This document shows positions 25,469 through 34,945 of a stretch of 48,027 bases of DNA, one piece after another. Under the pieces are notes generated by a model that searched no databases, was not told the origin of the DNA, and saw nothing but the letters and a program-made list of their open reading frames with translations. The stretch covers positions 1-48,027 of the forward strand of contig CASFXY010000009.1 of the NCBI GenBank assembly GCA_949298805.1, read 5' to 3'. The position numbers were made by a program, and so were the translations under genes. The stretch comes from an uncultured bacterium (GTDB taxonomy: Bacteria; Cyanobacteriota; Vampirovibrionia; Gastranaerophilales; Gastranaerophilaceae). Numbering within the stretch: the first letter of the stretch is position 1; each line of letters begins with the position of its first letter.

Positions 25469-26666
25469 CTTGCATCATTTCCTCAAGCAAATCTTGCGCG
25501 TTATCTGTTGGCAATTCTTCTGTCTTGCTGTTTTCTATTGGCAAATCAACAGCTGAATTTTCATCTTGATTCAAATCATCGCTTATTTGTTGGCTCTGCA
25601 GCTCTTGCGCTTGTTCTTCATCAACTTTATTTTTACGTTTTTTCTCTTTTTTAACTTTTTCCTTTTTTGGAGGTTTTTGAGCTTTAACATAAGATTTTCT
25701 TATTAAAAAAGAAATATCTCTGTCTTTTTGCGTACCGTAAAAAGTAGTCGCGGCAATTGTACTTAATTTAGCCCTTTCTTGAACATCTTTTAAATTTGTT
25801 TCCAAAATCTCTGTCTTAAATTCCGTTCTGTCGCGATAATTTGTAATTTTAAATTGTCTGAAAGAATTCGGATAACTTACAAGTGACGGAGTACTTACAA
25901 AAACAATGTTTTTCTCTTTAGTAATTTTTGTTGCATGGTAATGACCTGAAAAAATAAATATCGGGTTTTTATATTTTCTAACAATCTCCAGATATTTATC
26001 TGCATTCTTAATGCTGTGATCATCGCTTTTAAAAGGCTCAAGAGGAGGATGGTGCTGGAAAATAACCACAACCTTATCTTGGTTTTGACTAAGTTCATTA
26101 TCTAAAAAAGCAAGCTGTTCGTCTGTTAAATAACCGTTTGATGTCACTTCATCTCTAATTACGGTATCCAAAACAACAATTCTAAAATCTGTTTTAGGGG
26201 TAAAAGCATAGTATGTATCATTAAACATGTAATTTGGATTACATTTTTTAACAAATTCTAAAACTTCATCAATTTTTAATCCCTGAGTACATTCGTCACT
26301 GCCCGAAATGCAAACTGCACTGTCGTGATTGCCAAATGCATTAAGTGATGGATAATCTAATTCTGAAAGAAGCGTAAAAAAGCTTTTATAGCTTTCTGCT
26401 GTGGCAATATCGACCATATCACCCGTAAACATAACAAAATCAATACCTGCAATAGAATTAACCGTCTTTATGGCATCTTGTAACAATTCCTTTGATGAAG
26501 AAAGCATTTTATATGATGTATCTTCTCTATCTGAAATGTGAACATCACTAATCTGAATAACATTAAGTGTCATATTTCTAAACGAAAATGCACTTGACGG
26601 CATTACGTTTAGAAATATAAAAAACAGTATTAAAACTAAATTCCTGACAGTTTGTTTAAAATTCAT
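25452..26666 (-). CDS. secreted calcineurin-like metallophosphoesterase
   Basis: A 404-residue protein with an N-terminal signal peptide (about 1-27) and the full metallophosphoesterase motif set: QISDVHISD, FTGDMVD, FGNHD, FQHHPP and SGHYHATK. The closest known class is the CpdA-like phosphodiesterases, but export points to periplasmic nucleotide or lipid phosphate hydrolysis. The C-terminal 90 residues are a low-complexity tail, first very basic (KKEKVKKEKKRKNK), then acidic and Gln-rich. It is only three bases after the malQ stop. Confidence 0.85.
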   Translation of the reverse strand: MNFKQTVRNLVLILFFIFLNVMPSSAFSFRNMTLNVIQISDVHISDREDTSYKMLSSSKELLQDAIKTVNSIAGIDFVMFTGDMVDIATAESYKSFFTLLSELDYPSLNAFGNHDSAVCISGSDECTQGLKIDEVLEFVKKCNPNYMFNDTYYAFTPKTDFRIVVLDTVIRDEVTSNGYLTDEQLAFLDNELSQNQDKVVVIFQHHPPLEPFKSDDHSIKNADKYLEIVRKYKNPIFIFSGHYHATKITKEKNIVFVSTPSLVSYPNSFRQFKITNYRDRTEFKTEILETNLKDVQERAKLSTIAATTFYGTQKDRDISFLIRKSYVKAQKPPKKEKVKKEKKRKNKVDEEQAQELQSQQISDDLNQDENSAVDLPIENSKTEELPTDNAQDLLEEMMQDEQQI

Positions 26667-26669
26667 TTT

Positions 26670-28559
26670 CTATACAAGCTTTTCCAATTTTTCAATTAAC
26701 TCTGCATTTTGCGCTGCAAAATCCTTGCCCCTTGCTTTAATTGCGTATATTAATGCCAGAGGTAAATTAAGTGCATCGCCAGATTTTACCTTTTCAAAAT
26801 AAAATTCTTCGAAATTATCGGGAAGCCTTAGTGTCCAGTTTGGATCACCGGAGGTTCCGGGCACATTATAAACCTCATTTATACCAAAGAAATCAGTAAA
26901 AAATATCTGAAGATTTTGAGCCTTTGAAGCAAAAATTTCAACAAGTTTTGAAAATGCAAGAAACTTTTCATCTGTATACAATTTGTGACGAATCATATCT
27001 TGCCCGTCAAATTCGGCATACAAATCTTCCATTAAATTACGAACATGCGGATGCATTTTATCCGTATTAACCATTTTTGATGCCCACATTCTAATAGGCT
27101 CATTATCATGTGTTCCGACCATTGCCCAAGAATTTGGAACAATATTTTTACAACGATAAGGATGGTCTTCTTCTTCTGCCACAACAAACTGCACAAGCTT
27201 CATACCTTGCAAACCGTATTTTTCCATAACCTGTTCAACAGGATATGTAAGTGTGCCCAAGTCTTCTGCCACAATTGCATCTTTATCAAGACCGGCTTCT
27301 TTTGCCGATGCAATAACAATTTTTTCTATCATCGCACCGTAATGCTTAATTTGCTCATCGCTCAATTGTTTAATCCACTTTTCCTCATCAGGCTCATATT
27401 CTTCATCAATATCATTAATGGTTGCAATAGAATATTTCTTTAATTCATCATGCTGAGGAGAAGAATACAATCTGCCGGCACCTTCTTCGACTTTTGGAAG
27501 CGAACCCTGTTTATAAACCCATGGGTCAATAAGTCCTACGGTATGGTCAATCCTTACGCCCCCCGGATTTTCCTTAAACATTTTTAAATAAAGTTTATAC
27601 AGAAGTTGACCCGCAGGACCCAAGGAACCATCTTTGTTAAAAAGCTTTTCAGGATCAACAACACTAAAGCCCCAAGCTTGTCCGTCTTTTGAAAAATAAT
27701 CGGGAGGACAACCTAAAGACCAACCTTCTTTGAATAGTGCCTGATATGCCCAATTATCTCTGTCGGAAAAAGCAACCTGTCTGTCTGCAATAAGCTTTAT
27801 ACCCTTATTTTTAGCATATTTTAAAGTATCTTCGCCTTGTTGCGCCACAATAAACTGCTCGAGCTTATATTTTTCAATTTCGTCCTTATATTTTTTAGAA
27901 ATTTCTTCAATTCTTTTTTTAGACTCTTGTTTATTGATATTTGAAAAAAGTTTTTTGTCTAATTCATTTTGCCATTGCGGCCAATAATCACTGTTGTGCT
28001 CAAGGGAAAAAGCCTCATACAATGCATCATTATCGAGCCAAAATGCGTTGTCTTTTTTAAATTTATCAAATTTTCTTTTTAAATTCCATGACCCCTTCTT
28101 TTTAAAATTATCATAAACTTCTTTCATTGCAGCATCGCATCTTTCGATTGCATAAACGTAAGATGCTCTGTTAGTGCCTTTTGACGGGTTATTCTCAACA
28201 ATATTATTTAAAGTTTTTTCACTCAATAAATGTTCCCACTCACTTGTTGTAAGAGCTTGCAAATTTATAAAAAGAGGATTTTTAGAAAAAACCGTACCGC
28301 AATAAGGTGAGGGGTCTGACATTTTTGTTTTACCGGCAGGTCCCAATTGCAATGCAGTAAAAATTCCGCTCATAAAATCAAAAACTTTTCTGGCGCCTTT
28401 TGAATTATAAGTTCCAAAACCTGTATTTTCACCTTCGCAAGAAGGAAAACTTACCCCATGAAGAATAAGTGCAAGATTTTTTTTACCTAAAATTTTTAAA
28501 GCCTCGTTTATTGTTTCTCTATATTCTTGTGATAATACGGAATTTTCTTTACACAACAT
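26670..28559 (-). CDS. malQ: 4-alpha-glucanotransferase (GH77)
   Basis: Transfers maltodextrin chains in glycogen and starch breakdown. The 629-residue product has LQLGPAGKTKMSDPSPY (substrate loop), RIDHTVGLIDPW containing the nucleophile Asp, VAEDLGTLTYPVEQVM with the acid/base Glu, and MVGTHDNEPIRMW with the third Asp. GAAAGG lies five bases before the ATG. It is the first gene of an operon with two phosphoesterase-like genes and pairs functionally with glgA at 43887. Confidence 0.9.
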   Translation of the reverse strand: MLCKENSVLSQEYRETINEALKILGKKNLALILHGVSFPSCEGENTGFGTYNSKGARKVFDFMSGIFTALQLGPAGKTKMSDPSPYCGTVFSKNPLFINLQALTTSEWEHLLSEKTLNNIVENNPSKGTNRASYVYAIERCDAAMKEVYDNFKKKGSWNLKRKFDKFKKDNAFWLDNDALYEAFSLEHNSDYWPQWQNELDKKLFSNINKQESKKRIEEISKKYKDEIEKYKLEQFIVAQQGEDTLKYAKNKGIKLIADRQVAFSDRDNWAYQALFKEGWSLGCPPDYFSKDGQAWGFSVVDPEKLFNKDGSLGPAGQLLYKLYLKMFKENPGGVRIDHTVGLIDPWVYKQGSLPKVEEGAGRLYSSPQHDELKKYSIATINDIDEEYEPDEEKWIKQLSDEQIKHYGAMIEKIVIASAKEAGLDKDAIVAEDLGTLTYPVEQVMEKYGLQGMKLVQFVVAEEEDHPYRCKNIVPNSWAMVGTHDNEPIRMWASKMVNTDKMHPHVRNLMEDLYAEFDGQDMIRHKLYTDEKFLAFSKLVEIFASKAQNLQIFFTDFFGINEVYNVPGTSGDPNWTLRLPDNFEEFYFEKVKSGDALNLPLALIYAIKARGKDFAAQNAELIEKLEKLV

Positions 28560-28590
28560 TTTTAACCTTTCTTCCCAAATAATAAACTTT

Positions 28591-29265
28591 TTAATAACTT
28601 GTCAAACCGCGCTTTTGTAAGTACTCCCTAACGGTATTCAGGGATCCTTGAACGATACGCGTTATTCTTGAACTTGATAAACCGACTTGTGCTGCAATTT
28701 GTTTAACCTGCATATTTCTGTAAAATCTATATTCAACAATTGTTCTGTCTTTTTGCGGTAGTGTTGCAATGGCCTCTCTTATTATTTTGCCAAGTTCGCT
28801 TATTTCAGCTTTTTCATCCGGAGTTGCGGATGTATCTTTTATAAAATCAAATGGTGAATCATTATCGGAAGAAGCCGCAGCAATGGAATCTATTGACAAA
28901 ATTGTTTCATAAATGGCCTCACGAACTTTTGAAGGAGATACATCAAGACTTGAGTTATCATTTGAATAATTTGCATCGTCTTCATCATTTTCGTCTTTTT
29001 TGTGTTTTAATGTATACCATTTGTAACGATTTCTAAGCTCGTTTCTTATTGCCCATCTTACAGCCGTTGCAATATATGACGTATTGTATCTTTGCAATTG
29101 TTCAGGCGTTTTATTTTTAACTAAAGCTTGAATCGCAATAATGCCGATAGAAACAAGTTCCTCGCATTCCACCATGTGGGACGGTATCCGCTTATATTCT
29201 ACCCTTGCTACTTTTTGAATAATATCTATATAGTCACTAAGATTTGATTGCAATGTTGTAGCCAT
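28591..29265 (-). CDS. sigma-70 family RNA polymerase sigma factor
   Basis: A 224-residue sigma factor with region 2 (ECEELVSIGIIAIQALVK ... YIATAVRWAIRNELRNRYKW), an acidic and serine-rich linker in place of a full region 3 (about 90-130), and region 4 (LPQKDRTIVEYRFYRNMQVKQIAAQVGLSSSRITRI, helix-turn-helix). It is closest to group 3 (FliA/SigF type) and too large for a standard ECF. It lies next to an flhB homologue but is separately promoted. Its target promoters are unknown. Confidence 0.85.
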   Translation of the reverse strand: MATTLQSNLSDYIDIIQKVARVEYKRIPSHMVECEELVSIGIIAIQALVKNKTPEQLQRYNTSYIATAVRWAIRNELRNRYKWYTLKHKKDENDEDDANYSNDNSSLDVSPSKVREAIYETILSIDSIAAASSDNDSPFDFIKDTSATPDEKAEISELGKIIREAIATLPQKDRTIVEYRFYRNMQVKQIAAQVGLSSSRITRIVQGSLNTVREYLQKRGLTSY

Positions 29266-29323
29266 TTTTCTAATTACATTTTTATAAGTAAATTTTACTA
29301 TCTTTTAAATATAAATGCAAACA

Positions 29324-30427
29324 CTACACTTTATCTGTAGGATTAGTTTCTTCTGATGCAGAATTCTGCACCTTTTTCTTCTTAAGGTTATATACAAAGA
29401 TAAGAATTTCTGCAACCGCCTTATATAAATCAGGAGGTATCTCCCTGTCGATTTCCACAAAACGAAATATTGCTCGTGCAACAGGAGGATTTTCTATGAC
29501 GGGAACTCCATGATGCTGTGCTATTTCTTTAATTTTTTTAGCAAACAACTCTGTACCTTTTGCAACAAGTTTTGGCGATTGCATGGTCTTTTGGTCGTAT
29601 TTTAAAGCACAAGCAATGTGTGTCGGGTTTGTAACAACAAAATCGGCATCAGGTACGGCATCCATCATCTTTTTTTGTAAAAGTTGTTGTCGCCTTTGCC
29701 TTAATGCAGCTTTAACATGTGGGTCACCTTCGGTATTTTTATACTCATCTTTTACTTCTTTAAAAGACATCTTTTGGTCTTGTAAAAATTTCCATTTTGT
29801 AACACCGTAATCTGCCGCTGCAATAATTAAAAATGCAATGCCTGCTTTTATAACAAAATCAACAATAAGTTTTCCGAAACGAATTAAGACCGCAAATTGA
29901 TTATCAATTGCCACGAGCATAATAATATCTTCAAAATGGTCCATATAAACCATATATCCGACAATACCCAATATAACAACTTTTAATATATTTTTTACAA
30001 GCTCAAACAGAGTCTTGGGACTCATTAAATTTTTAAAATATTTTGTAGGATTTAATTTGTCAAATTTCGGCGCCAAAGGAGTCATTGTAAACAAAGGCCC
30101 CACTTGAATTAAGTCCCCGACAATTCCCATAAACCAAGCAAGTATTAATATCGGTCCTATAATTAAAATCGTAGGCACAAGAGTAATAAAAAGAAGATAA
30201 GAATAACCGATTTTTTCAACATGGGCAACAGGGATTTGTTCATACATTAATGTAAACAACCCCGAAATTTGTTCCCATATAAAAGGCGAAAGAGCATATA
30301 TGCCGCTAAACATAACAATTAATGCAAGCGCTGTTGAAAAATCTTTTGATTTTACAACCTGTCCTTCTTTTCTTGCTTTATTTAGCTTCTGCTGCGAAGC
30401 CTCAAACTGCTTATCTTCATCAGCCAT
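29324..30427 (-). CDS. flhB: FlhB/YscU family type III export switch protein
   Basis: The export gate switch of flagellar and type III secretion. The 367 residues start with the cytoplasmic KLNKARKEGQVVKSKDF (14-30), have four membrane segments (about 31-50, 76-100, 146-162, 188-206), then the cytoplasmic domain with the autocleavage motif NPTH (267-270) and the FlhB-type VPVIENPPVARAIFR. All parts look functional. No other flagellar gene is within the window. It starts without a ribosome binding site; TATAAT ends six bases before the ATG. Confidence 0.9.
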   Translation of the reverse strand: MADEDKQFEASQQKLNKARKEGQVVKSKDFSTALALIVMFSGIYALSPFIWEQISGLFTLMYEQIPVAHVEKIGYSYLLFITLVPTILIIGPILILAWFMGIVGDLIQVGPLFTMTPLAPKFDKLNPTKYFKNLMSPKTLFELVKNILKVVILGIVGYMVYMDHFEDIIMLVAIDNQFAVLIRFGKLIVDFVIKAGIAFLIIAAADYGVTKWKFLQDQKMSFKEVKDEYKNTEGDPHVKAALRQRRQQLLQKKMMDAVPDADFVVTNPTHIACALKYDQKTMQSPKLVAKGTELFAKKIKEIAQHHGVPVIENPPVARAIFRFVEIDREIPPDLYKAVAEILIFVYNLKKKKVQNSASEETNPTDKV

Positions 30428-30433
30428 ATTTTA

Positions 30434-30439
30434 ATTATA
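30434..30439 (-). promoter_or_regulatory. consensus -10 box of flhB, predicted leaderless
   Basis: TATAAT on the minus strand (30434-30439), six bases, then the flhB ATG (30425-30427). No clear -35 is present; AT-rich sequence lies upstream. Confidence 0.55.
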
Positions 30440-30465
30440 CTCTATTTATTTTTAATAAAGAGATT

Positions 30466-30981
30466 TTAGTATTTTACAAGAGATGAAACTTTAATTCCCT
30501 TTGGAAGTTTTTCTCTGCCTTTTAAATCTTGCAGCTCAATTAAAAAAGAAATGCCTACAAGTTCACTTGTGCTTTGAACAAGCTTTGCAGCCGCAGCAGC
30601 TGTTCCGCCCGTTGCAAGTAAATCGTCAACTATTAACACTCTGTCACCTTTTTTAAGAGCATCTTTGTGAATTTCGATTTTATCTTTTCCATACTCAAGC
30701 GAATATTCTTGAGAAATAGTTTGCGCAGGCAATTTTCCGGGTTTTCTGATTGGAATAAAACCACAGCCTAACTTATATGCAATCGGCATGCCAAAAATAA
30801 AACCGCGAGATTCAATTCCTGCAACATAGTCGATTTTTTCATTTTCGTATTCAGCCGCCATTAAATCAACAATTTTTTGCATCGTTTTTGCATCTTTTAT
30901 GGCTGTTGTAATATCCCTGAAAATTATTCCTTCTTTTGGAAAATCAGGAATATCTCTTATCATCTTTTTTATATCATCCAT
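30466..30981 (-). CDS. apt: adenine phosphoribosyltransferase
   Basis: Salvages adenine to AMP using PRPP. The 171 residues carry the family start ([18 protein letters not shown]), the ESRGFIFG loop and the PRPP site [16 protein letters not shown] (about 113-128). AAAGGAG lies nine bases before the ATG. Monocistronic, with a short gap before flhB. Confidence 0.96.
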   Translation of the reverse strand: MDDIKKMIRDIPDFPKEGIIFRDITTAIKDAKTMQKIVDLMAAEYENEKIDYVAGIESRGFIFGMPIAYKLGCGFIPIRKPGKLPAQTISQEYSLEYGKDKIEIHKDALKKGDRVLIVDDLLATGGTAAAAAKLVQSTSELVGISFLIELQDLKGREKLPKGIKVSSLVKY

Positions 30982-31035
30982 TTTCTTGAACTCCTTTGTG
31001 AACCGTTTTTAATTTTATCAAAAACATGTTTATAG

Positions 31036-31041
31036 TAAAAT
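31036..31041 (+). promoter_or_regulatory. -10 box of prfB, predicted leaderless
   Basis: TAAAAT (31036-31041), six bases, ATG at 31048. No ribosome binding site before the start codon. Confidence 0.4.
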
Positions 31042-31047
31042 AATTTT

Positions 31048-32158
31048 ATGTCTGAAATAAAAGAAGAATTAAAACAACTGCTAACACTCATAAAGCCGCG
31101 ACTTGAGGCGGCAAGAAGGTGTCTTTGACCTTGACGGTCTTAAAAGCTCTCTAAAAACACTTGATGAAAAACTGCAATCGCAAAATATATGGGATAATCA
31201 AGAACTTGCCTCAAAACTTTTAAAAGAACAAAAAGATTTAAAAGCAACTTTAGAAAAATTTGAAAGCTGGAACAATATTTTTGAAGATGCTCAATTAAGC
31301 CTTGAGCTTGACGATTTAGGACTTATGGAAGAAAGTTTTGACAACATAAAAAAACTCCAGCGCGAACTTGATAAATTTGACCTTGAGCAAATGTTAAGCG
31401 GTGAATACGACAAAAATGATGCCATTTTAACGGTTAACTCGGGTGCAGGCGGAACTGATGCTCAAGACTGGGCACAAATGTTACTGAGGATGTATATGCG
31501 CTGGGCGCAAATTCACAACTATGAATGTGAACTTTTAGACAAATCAGACGGGGAAGAAGCAGGCATTAAATCTGCTACAATTAAAATTTCAGGCAAGTGG
31601 GCTTACGGTTATTCTAAAGCAGAAAAAGGTGTGCACAGACTTGTTAGAATTTCCCCCTTTAACGCTAACGGAAAAAGACAAACAAGCTTTGCCTCACTTG
31701 AAGTTACTCCGGTTATAGAGGATTTTGAAAAGAAAATAACAATTTCGCCTGATGAAATAGAAGTTGAAACAATGCGCTCGGGCGGTGCAGGCGGACAAAA
31801 CGTAAACAAAGTAGAAACAGCGGTAAGAATTTATCATAAACCCACAGGAATTGTCGTAAAATGTCAGCAAGAGCGTTCACAACTGCAAAACAAAGAAACA
31901 GCTATGCAAATGTTAGCTTCAAAACTGCTTGCAATAAAACAACAAGAACACGAACAAAAACTTCAAGGGCTAAAGGGTGAGATTATGGATGTAAATTTCG
32001 GCTCACAAATTCGCTCTTATGTTTTTCATCCCTATAAACTTGTAAAAGACCACAGGACTGGTTATGAAATAGGTAATGTTGATGCTGTTATGAACGGCGA
32101 AATAGATGGGTTTATTGAGGAATATTTAAAATTTGGAGAAAAGAAAAAAAATTTATAG
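31048..32158 (+). CDS. prfB: peptide chain release factor 2 with programmed +1 frameshift
   Basis: RF2 ends translation at UGA and UAA. The gene reads join(31048-31125, 31127-32158), 369 residues. The first 26 codons end CTT at 31123-31125, followed by an in-frame TGA (31126-31128). The site is AGAAGG-TGT-CTT-TGA-C, with the internal Shine-Dalgarno-like AGAAGG three bases before CTT, the classical autoregulatory RF2 slippage site: low RF2 lets ribosomes shift +1 and make the protein. Downstream are the stop-recognition SPF motif ([15 protein letters not shown]) and the catalytic GGQ ([13 protein letters not shown]). Confidence 0.96.
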
Positions 32159-32190
32159 TAGAATATTCCTTGTAAATTGAGGAAAGAAGT

Positions 32191-33414
32191 ATGATTAAAG
32201 CACAACGCGGAACAAAAGACATAATAGGTCAAGACACTCTTACTTGGCAAAAAATTCAACAAAATGCACAGGAAATTTTTCAAAGTGCAAACTACAGCGA
32301 AATAAGAACACCGATTTTTGAAGCAACAGAGCTTTTTAAGCGCGGTGTTGGCGACTCAACAGACATCGTTAATAAAGAGATGTACACTTTTTGTGTTGGC
32401 GGAAAAGATAAAAATGAAAACTCAATAACCTTGCGTCCGGAAAATACCGCAGGAGTAGTAAGAGCCTATATTGAACACAATATTTCGCGTCAATCTCCGC
32501 CACAAAAATTTTGGTATTTTGGACCGATGTTTCGCTATGAACGCCCGCAAGCAGGCAGGCAAAGACAATTCCACCAAATAGGTATAGAGCTTTTTGGAGT
32601 AGAAAATCCGACAGCTGATGCAGAAGCTATACTTATGGCACAAGAATTTTTAAAATCTTTAGGATTAGATGACTTGGAAGTTGAATTAAATACTCTTGGT
32701 TGCCCAAAATGTCGTGAAAGCTACAAAAATTCGATTAAAGAAGCACTAAAGCCATACTTAGATAAACTTTGTGAGGACTGCAAGGTAAGGTATGAAAAAA
32801 ACCCCTTGAGAATGCTTGATTGTAAAGATGAAAACTGTCAAAAAATCTTTGAAAAGGATGAAATTAAAAAAGTAATTTTAAGTGATTATATTTGTGAAGA
32901 TTGCGCTGAACATTTCAGCAAGGTTCAAGAGCTTTTAGATGCACTAAATATAAAATACACCAGAAATAAAATGCTTGTAAGAGGGCTTGATTACTATAAC
33001 AGAACCGTTTTTGAAATAAAAAGCAGTTCACTTGGCTCGCAAAGTGCAGTCTGTGGCGGCGGTAGATATGACGGTCTTGTTCAAATGCTTGGTGGCACAC
33101 CAACACCGGCTGTCGGTTGGGCAATGGGGGTTGAAAGACTTTTTGAACTGGTTGAAAAAGTCGAAGAAAAAAAACTTGACTATTTTGTCGTTTCAAAATA
33201 CCCAAAAGAAGCAATAAAACTTTGTCAAAAATTAAGACAAAAAGGCTTTAGCTGCGACTTTGACATGCAAAATCGAAAATTTGCAAAACAACTTGAAAAA
33301 GCTGCAAAAGTTGCAAATTACGCAATAATACTTGGCGAAGAAGAAATAGAAAAAGGTTTCTATACTGTTAAAAACCTTGCAACAGGCGAACAAGAACAAA
33401 AAAACGAAATTTAG
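32191..33414 (+). CDS. hisS: histidine-tRNA ligase
   Basis: A class II synthetase charging tRNA-His. The 407 residues have motif 1 (YSEIRTPIFEATELFKRGVG), motif 2 (WYFGPMFRYERPQAGRQRQFHQIGIELFG), the histidine-specific GLDYYNRTVFEI, motif 3 (AVGWAMGVERLFEL) and the C-terminal anticodon-binding domain. AGGAAAG precedes the ATG. A cysteine-rich insertion (CPKCRES ... CEDCKV ... CEDC) around residues 171-240 may bind zinc. Confidence 0.96.
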   Translation: MIKAQRGTKDIIGQDTLTWQKIQQNAQEIFQSANYSEIRTPIFEATELFKRGVGDSTDIVNKEMYTFCVGGKDKNENSITLRPENTAGVVRAYIEHNISRQSPPQKFWYFGPMFRYERPQAGRQRQFHQIGIELFGVENPTADAEAILMAQEFLKSLGLDDLEVELNTLGCPKCRESYKNSIKEALKPYLDKLCEDCKVRYEKNPLRMLDCKDENCQKIFEKDEIKKVILSDYICEDCAEHFSKVQELLDALNIKYTRNKMLVRGLDYYNRTVFEIKSSSLGSQSAVCGGGRYDGLVQMLGGTPTPAVGWAMGVERLFELVEKVEEKKLDYFVVSKYPKEAIKLCQKLRQKGFSCDFDMQNRKFAKQLEKAAKVANYAIILGEEEIEKGFYTVKNLATGEQEQKNEI

Positions 33415-33489
33415 ATTTTTAAAAAACTTTCCTTATAAAATAAATATGTAATAATGTTTACTAAGTTGAGTTTTTTGAGGATGAGTATT

Positions 33490-34158
33490 ATGAAAAAATA
33501 TAAAAAAACAGTATTATACGGAATTTTTGCACTGATTTTATCCTTTGCAACAACACCCTTGGCGCAAGCAATTGTTGAACCGCCAAAAGCACCAAGTGCA
33601 CCTGTCAGTGAAGAATTAGCAAAAATGTACAAAAAAAGCACTCAAGATACAAATGTAATAGAAGCACTTGAACTTTTAAGAGAAACAAGCGGAGAGTATT
33701 CAAGAAAGGCCATTCTTGGCGAAAATCTTACTACAAAACCAATAAAAATAGAGTTTAAAAATCTCACTGAAATCAATCCGGCATACGCAAATTTTGATGC
33801 ATTAGGGTGGAAAAAAAATAATAAATTATACATCTACATAAATAAAAAACATCAAAGCGCACCAAAAGAGGCACTTGCTGCATTATTAGCACATGAGGCA
33901 ATTCATCAGGACGAATTAAATTCTCTGAATGAAGAAACTTATGCTTGGACACTTGAGGCTGCTGTTTGGACACAATTAAGCGAAGAAAGACCGGAATTAC
34001 AAAAAATCTCCCACCCGCTTGTCGAAAGGGAAAATGTAATTAAAAAACTATTTGAAAAAGGCAACTACACAAGCTCTTATATAAGAAAATTTGTGGTTTC
34101 AAACAAAGGCTATCAAAACCTGCCCGAACGTTCTCCCGGGTTTGAAGAAAATTTATAA
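33490..34158 (+). CDS. secreted HExxH-motif putative metallopeptidase
   Basis: A 222-residue protein with a clear signal peptide (1-27, ending LAQA). The only recognisable motif is HEAIH (135-139), a zinc HExxH site, on a helix (ALAALLAHEAIHQDE), with acidic residues about ten further on (EET, 148-150) that could give the third ligand as in gluzincins. GAGG lies just before the start; the ATG at 33490 fits the signal peptide better than in-frame starts at 33454 and 33481. No known family is assigned. It may be a cell-wall or periplasmic peptidase. Confidence 0.65.
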   Translation: MKKYKKTVLYGIFALILSFATTPLAQAIVEPPKAPSAPVSEELAKMYKKSTQDTNVIEALELLRETSGEYSRKAILGENLTTKPIKIEFKNLTEINPAYANFDALGWKKNNKLYIYINKKHQSAPKEALAALLAHEAIHQDELNSLNEETYAWTLEAAVWTQLSEERPELQKISHPLVERENVIKKLFEKGNYTSSYIRKFVVSNKGYQNLPERSPGFEENL

Positions 34159-34159
34159 T

Positions 34160-34543
34160 TTAAGCACTGCCCGTTAAATATTTAACGGGCTTTGTGCCAT
34201 TCTTGTCTACCCAAATTTGAGCACTTACAATATCAATCTGTTCAGGCGTTATAACTTCTTTTGTATGAATTGCATAAGGAATATCTATAAAGCTTATTGC
34301 ATCAAGTTTTTCAACATAATAATCTTTTGAGCCGCAATTTGTGCAAAACTTTTCTTTAGGTAAAACATCTCCGAAATAAATCTTTGCCTCCCTTTTTAAA
34401 TCACATCTGGAACAACGGACAATATAGAAATATTTTTTTAAATAAGCACCACAATCAGGGCAATAGCCTTCGTTTGAACTTATTAACGCATGGGAGTGTG
34501 CGCAGGTTGACTTTTTTAAAAATAAATCAAACAAACTTCTCAT
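34160..34543 (-). CDS. zinc-ribbon-containing small protein (127 aa)
   Basis: No named family. Three cysteine pairs occur: CPDC (about 28-31), CSRC (about 44-47) and CTNC (about 67-70), with H and C in KSTCAHSHAL near the N-terminus, so one or two zinc ribbons are likely. No signal peptide. Its C-terminal codons are built into a 22-bp perfect palindrome (34169-34190). It converges on the HExxH gene with a one-base gap. Confidence 0.65.
   Translation of the reverse strand: MRSLFDLFLKKSTCAHSHALISSNEGYCPDCGAYLKKYFYIVRCSRCDLKREAKIYFGDVLPKEKFCTNCGSKDYYVEKLDAISFIDIPYAIHTKEVITPEQIDIVSAQIWVDKNGTKPVKYLTGSA
34169..34190. repeat. 22-bp perfect palindrome at a convergent gene end
   Basis: GCCCGTTAAATATTTAACGGGC reads the same on both strands and sits inside the last codons of the minus-strand zinc-ribbon gene, 11 bases after the stop of the + strand HExxH gene. 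It can form a hairpin in either transcript; the + strand follows it with CTTTG, not a long T-run, so it is at most a weak terminator. Confidence 0.7.
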
Positions 34544-34577
34544 AGCTTGTTTTTAAGGTTTAAAACCATAAAGTCAA

Positions 34578-34877
34578 TTATTTTTTTATAAATTTATCTT
34601 TCGTTTGTTCAACCTTGGGAATAAAAAAATTTATAATATATTGCCAAATTTTTTTCAGAAAAGCAAATAACTTATCAAAGAAATCCAAAGTTTGTTCTTC
34701 ATCTATTTCAATTGATTTTTCAAAAGTATCATCTTCTTGATTATCAATAAACCTGATTGTTTCATCACTATCTTCGCGCATAAAATAGCCAAGATTGCCG
34801 CCGCCACCGTTATTTTTCATGCTTTGCGCCTCTTGAATCGAAGGAATATTTGAAGGTCCGTTGATGTTAAATGACAT
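34578..34877 (-). CDS. hypothetical protein with C-terminal amphipathic/hydrophobic segment (99 aa)
   Basis: No family recognised. The N-terminal half is polar with a short GGGG run (about 24-27) and acidic patches; residues about 66-90 form a hydrophobic, aromatic helix (FFDKLFAFLKKIWQYIINFFI) that could associate with the membrane. TATAAT lies at 34909-34914 on the minus strand, giving a short leader. It is monocistronic. Confidence 0.55.
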   Translation of the reverse strand: MSFNINGPSNIPSIQEAQSMKNNGGGGNLGYFMREDSDETIRFIDNQEDDTFEKSIEIDEEQTLDFFDKLFAFLKKIWQYIINFFIPKVEQTKDKFIKK

Positions 34878-34945
34878 AAATTAAATCTTAATTAAACTTT
34901 ACAATTTAATTATAACTTATTTTTTACAATTGTAGTACATTTTTA

